A stretch of DNA of 30,274 nucleotides from a virus: positions 1 to 30,274 of the IMG/VR virus record IMGVR_UViG_3300025300_000061. One strand, given 5' to 3'. Both the position numbers and the translations under genes were made by a program. Shown here piece by piece: positions 27,890-30,274 of this stretch (position 1 is its first letter; each line of letters opens with the position of its first letter). The notes under the pieces were generated by a model that was not told the origin of the DNA, did no database searches, and worked only from the letters and a program-made list of their open reading frames with translations.

Positions 27890-29837
27890 GTACCAGAACT
27901 TTATTTACTTGTCCCGATACTCCCGATGGCTTGAAGAGGAAGGTCGTAGGGAGACATGGGATGAGACTGTTAATAGATTAATTAGTTTCTTTAGAGTACA
28001 TGTGGAAACAAACCTTGGAGTTAAGGATCAACTTGATACCAAGGATTGGACTATGATACGTAATGCTATTCTACATCTGGAAGTAATGCCTAGCATGAGA
28101 TCGTTGATGACTGCTGGACCTGCCCTTGAGAGAGAGAATATAGCTGGATACAATTGTTCCTATATACCAGTAGATAATCCAAAGTCCTTTGACGAGATAC
28201 TTTATATTCTTATGAATGGTACAGGTGTAGGCTTCTCCGTTGAGAGGCAATATGTCAACCAGCTTCCTACTATTCCAGACGTAGCTTTTGATAAGACAGA
28301 TGATGTTATTAGTGTAGCTGATTCCAAAGAGGGATGGGCCAGAGCATTCAAAGACTTGATATCCTATCTGTATACCAACAGAATACCAAAGATAGATGTA
28401 AGCAAAGTACGTCCTGCTGGCTCCAGATTAAAAACCTTTGGTGGTAGAGCCAGTGGTCCTCAACCGTTGGTAGATCTGTTTGACTTTACCATACGTAAGT
28501 TTGAAGAAGCCAGAGGTAGGAAACTAAACTCTATCGAATGTCACGATATAGTTTGTAAAGTAGGTGATGTTGTAGTGGTGGGAGGTGTACGTAGATCTGC
28601 TCTTATATCCTTATCTAATCTATCTGATGATCGCATGAGAACAGCCAAGTCTGGGGCATGGTCACTTACTGACTCACAAAGAGCTTTGGCAAATAACTCT
28701 GCTGTATATACTAACCGTCCTGACTCTGGTATATTTATGAAGGAGTGGCTATCTCTTTATGAAAGTAAGAGTGGAGAACGAGGTATTTTTAATAGAGAAT
28801 CTGCTCAGAAGAAAGCTGCACAGAATGGACGTAGGATATGGGATATAGACTTTGGTACTAATCCATGTTCAGAAATAATATTAAGACCTAATCAATTCTG
28901 TAATCTTACTGAAGTTGTATGTCGTCCGAAAGATGATCGTAATTCTTTAGCAAGAAAGATACGAATAGCTACATTACTGGGTACAATTCAATCCACTCTT
29001 ACTAACTTTGGCTATCTTAGAAAGAGATGGATAACAAATACAGAGGAAGAAAGATTATTGGGTGTATCCCTTACAGGTATTATGGATTGTAAACTACTTA
29101 ATTCCTCACCCTTAAAGCTATCTTATTCTGCTAAGGTTCCTTACCTAGAAGATACACTTCAGTATCTACGTAATGTAGCTATAACAACAAATAAGAAATG
29201 GGCAGAGAAACTAGGTATATCTCAGTCCACTGCCATTACTTGTGTTAAACCTTCTGGTACTGTCAGTCAGTTAGTGGATAGTGCCAGTGGTATACATGCC
29301 AGACATTCTGAATACTATATGAGAACAGTTAGAGGAGACAATAAAGATCCTATGACTATGTTCTTAAAGAGCATCGGCATTCCAAATGAACCACAAATAG
29401 ATGGTAATATAGAATCTAAAGATGTTTCTGTATTCTCCTTCCCTATTCATTCGGATCGTCAATCAATCTTTAGAAATGGGATGAGTGCCATTGAACAGTT
29501 ACAAATTTGGAAAATATATGCTGAACATTGGTGTGAACATAAGCCTAGTGTTACCATTTCAGTAAAGGAAGATGAGTGGCTACCGGTGGGAGCATGGTGT
29601 TGGGAAAACTTTGATCACTTGTCAGGTGTATCTTTCCTTCCTTACTTCGATCATTCATTTCTTCAAGCCCCTTATCAGGAGATTACAAAAGAAGAATATG
29701 TTAAGGCCAAGAGAAACATGCCAAAGAAAGCTATTGATTGGTCGTTGCTTACGGAGTTTGAGAAAGAGGACACAACAAAAGGATCACAGGAATTAGCATG
29801 TACTGCTGGTGTATGTGAACTGGTGGACTTGACATAA
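27873..29837 (+). CDS. nrdJ: Class II (B12-dependent) ribonucleotide reductase, monomeric type
   Basis: The 654-aa enzyme matches the Lactobacillus leichmannii-type triphosphate reductase. Cys 332 in NPCSE fits the thiyl radical Cys 408, with Glu 334. Cys 95 (AGYNCSY) and Cys 343 (QFCNLTE) fit the redox pair 119/419, and Cys 643 and 648 near the C-terminus fit 731/736. GTGVGFSVERQ and GVRRSALISLSNL also match. It makes dNTPs from host ribonucleotides using adenosylcobalamin. ATG 27873 follows GGGGAG; the frame extends upstream to 27834 without a better site. Confidence 0.92.
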   Translation: MGLPTEYQNFIYLSRYSRWLEEEGRRETWDETVNRLISFFRVHVETNLGVKDQLDTKDWTMIRNAILHLEVMPSMRSLMTAGPALERENIAGYNCSYIPVDNPKSFDEILYILMNGTGVGFSVERQYVNQLPTIPDVAFDKTDDVISVADSKEGWARAFKDLISYLYTNRIPKIDVSKVRPAGSRLKTFGGRASGPQPLVDLFDFTIRKFEEARGRKLNSIECHDIVCKVGDVVVVGGVRRSALISLSNLSDDRMRTAKSGAWSLTDSQRALANNSAVYTNRPDSGIFMKEWLSLYESKSGERGIFNRESAQKKAAQNGRRIWDIDFGTNPCSEIILRPNQFCNLTEVVCRPKDDRNSLARKIRIATLLGTIQSTLTNFGYLRKRWITNTEEERLLGVSLTGIMDCKLLNSSPLKLSYSAKVPYLEDTLQYLRNVAITTNKKWAEKLGISQSTAITCVKPSGTVSQLVDSASGIHARHSEYYMRTVRGDNKDPMTMFLKSIGIPNEPQIDGNIESKDVSVFSFPIHSDRQSIFRNGMSAIEQLQIWKIYAEHWCEHKPSVTISVKEDEWLPVGAWCWENFDHLSGVSFLPYFDHSFLQAPYQEITKEEYVKAKRNMPKKAIDWSLLTEFEKEDTTKGSQELACTAGVCELVDLT

Positions 29838-29848
29838 AGGAAGGAAAA

Positions 29849-29941
29849 ATGGGAAAGCATAGTGTACTATTTTATACTGTAACTCTTTTATTCCTTTCAT
29901 TCTATGGATGGCTATGGATGTCTTATGAGTTACTCTTCTAA
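29849..29941 (+). CDS. Tiny single-pass membrane protein (30 aa)
   Basis: AAGGAAGG lies seven bases before the ATG, one of the best ribosome sites in the window, 11 bases after the reductase stop. The product has MGKHS, then one hydrophobic helix rich in Leu, Phe and Trp, and ends SYELLF. A holin-like or envelope-associated peptide is possible. Confidence 0.6.
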   Translation: MGKHSVLFYTVTLLFLSFYGWLWMSYELLF

Positions 29942-29956
29942 TACTTTTAAAAGTTC

Positions 29957-29985
29957 TTGACATATCTATGAATATGTGAGACAAT
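29957..29985 (+). promoter_or_regulatory. Sigma70-type promoter before Hsp20
   Basis: TTGACA (29957-29962) is followed after 17 bases by GACAAT (29980-29985), four of six matches to the -10 consensus. It lies in the gap ahead of the Hsp20 gene. The region between the boxes shares ATGTGAGA with the candidate at 25464. Confidence 0.6.
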
Positions 29986-30031
29986 TACGGAATGGAATGC
30001 CATAATGGATTCCTAAACAAAGGAGAATGCT

Positions 30032-30274
30032 ATGTTAAATTATGATATGTGGCCCAGATATTTTATTGGGTTTGATAGAATGTTGGCTAATATTCCAGCA
30101 TCTAATATAGATGGTGGATATCCACCGTATGACATTGTTAAATCAGGTGAAGACAAATACTGTATAGAGATGGCTCTTGCAGGTTTCACCAAGGATGAGA
30201 TTAAAGTTGAAGTTAAAGAAGAGTATTTAACAATAGCTGGAGATGCAAGTGATAGACATGATAACTCTGACTAT
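30032..30274 (+). CDS. Hsp20 small heat-shock protein, 3' end outside window
   Basis: The first 81 codons are present. PPYDIVKSGEDKYCIEMALAGFTKDEIKVEVKEEYLTIAGD is the start of the alpha-crystallin domain as in IbpA-type proteins, with the short aromatic N-terminus DMWPRYFIGFDRML. These oligomeric holdases keep unfolding proteins soluble; relatives are common in T4-like marine phages. AAAGGAG precedes the ATG, and a promoter lies about 50 bases upstream. Confidence 0.9.
   Translation, partial: MLNYDMWPRYFIGFDRMLANIPASNIDGGYPPYDIVKSGEDKYCIEMALAGFTKDEIKVEVKEEYLTIAGDASDRHDNSDY

Overview
The window looks like part of a lytic tailed dsDNA phage genome (Caudoviricetes), probably marine. The evidence is one virion-assembly module plus one T7-like replication module, packed small genes with ATGA/TAATG overlaps, moderate AT-richness by eye, and a set of accessory genes known from marine phages: a GroES-like co-chaperonin, an A-type Fe-S carrier, a cobalamin-dependent ribonucleotide reductase and an Hsp20. 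No integrase, repressor, RNA polymerase, tRNA or rRNA was recognised. An alphaproteobacterial host such as SAR11 is plausible but only inferred.

Layout. Bases 1-12001 are entirely minus-strand and form the packaging and capsid module. In transcription order it holds: terminase large subunit; a 323-aa protein with a Tat-like N-terminus; a large portal; two small proteins; a GroES-like protein; a good sigma70-type promoter; an acidic coiled-coil scaffold; a conserved protein; a capsid-associated protein; a Mu gpT-like major capsid protein; a terminator-like hairpin; then several basic or small proteins around an adaptor-like protein. The last gene runs off the left edge. No small terminase subunit was recognised.

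Bases 12002-12611 are the divergence point and hold no convincing gene. This stretch carries a 63-bp tandem direct repeat containing a strong hairpin, a pyrimidine tract and a GC-richer composition. From 12612 to the right edge everything is plus-strand. First come small early-type genes (12.6-15.9 kb) separated by elaborate hairpin leaders that recur three times. A promoter and strong terminator then precede a ParB-like gene and a DUF932 gene. Next are small genes, a GP88-like protein and a secreted SleB-type endolysin. The replication block follows: T7-like primase-helicase, PD-(D/E)XK-like nuclease, HesB/IscA, zinc-motif protein, family A DNA polymerase, ssDNA-binding protein, RecB/Cas4-like nuclease, GIY-YIG nuclease, DUF3310 protein and class II ribonucleotide reductase. 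A tiny membrane protein and a truncated Hsp20 gene end the window.

How it works together. The rightward genes would take over the host, copy DNA and supply dNTPs; the leftward genes package DNA and build the head. The phage brings its own protein-folding (GroES, Hsp20) and Fe-S (HesB) helpers. With no phage RNA polymerase seen and host-like promoters present, transcription by the host sigma70 holoenzyme is likely. The most unusual signal is the non-coding structure between 12.2 and 14.4 kb: tandem hairpin repeats and three related hairpin leaders, several with the same TATCAT loop.
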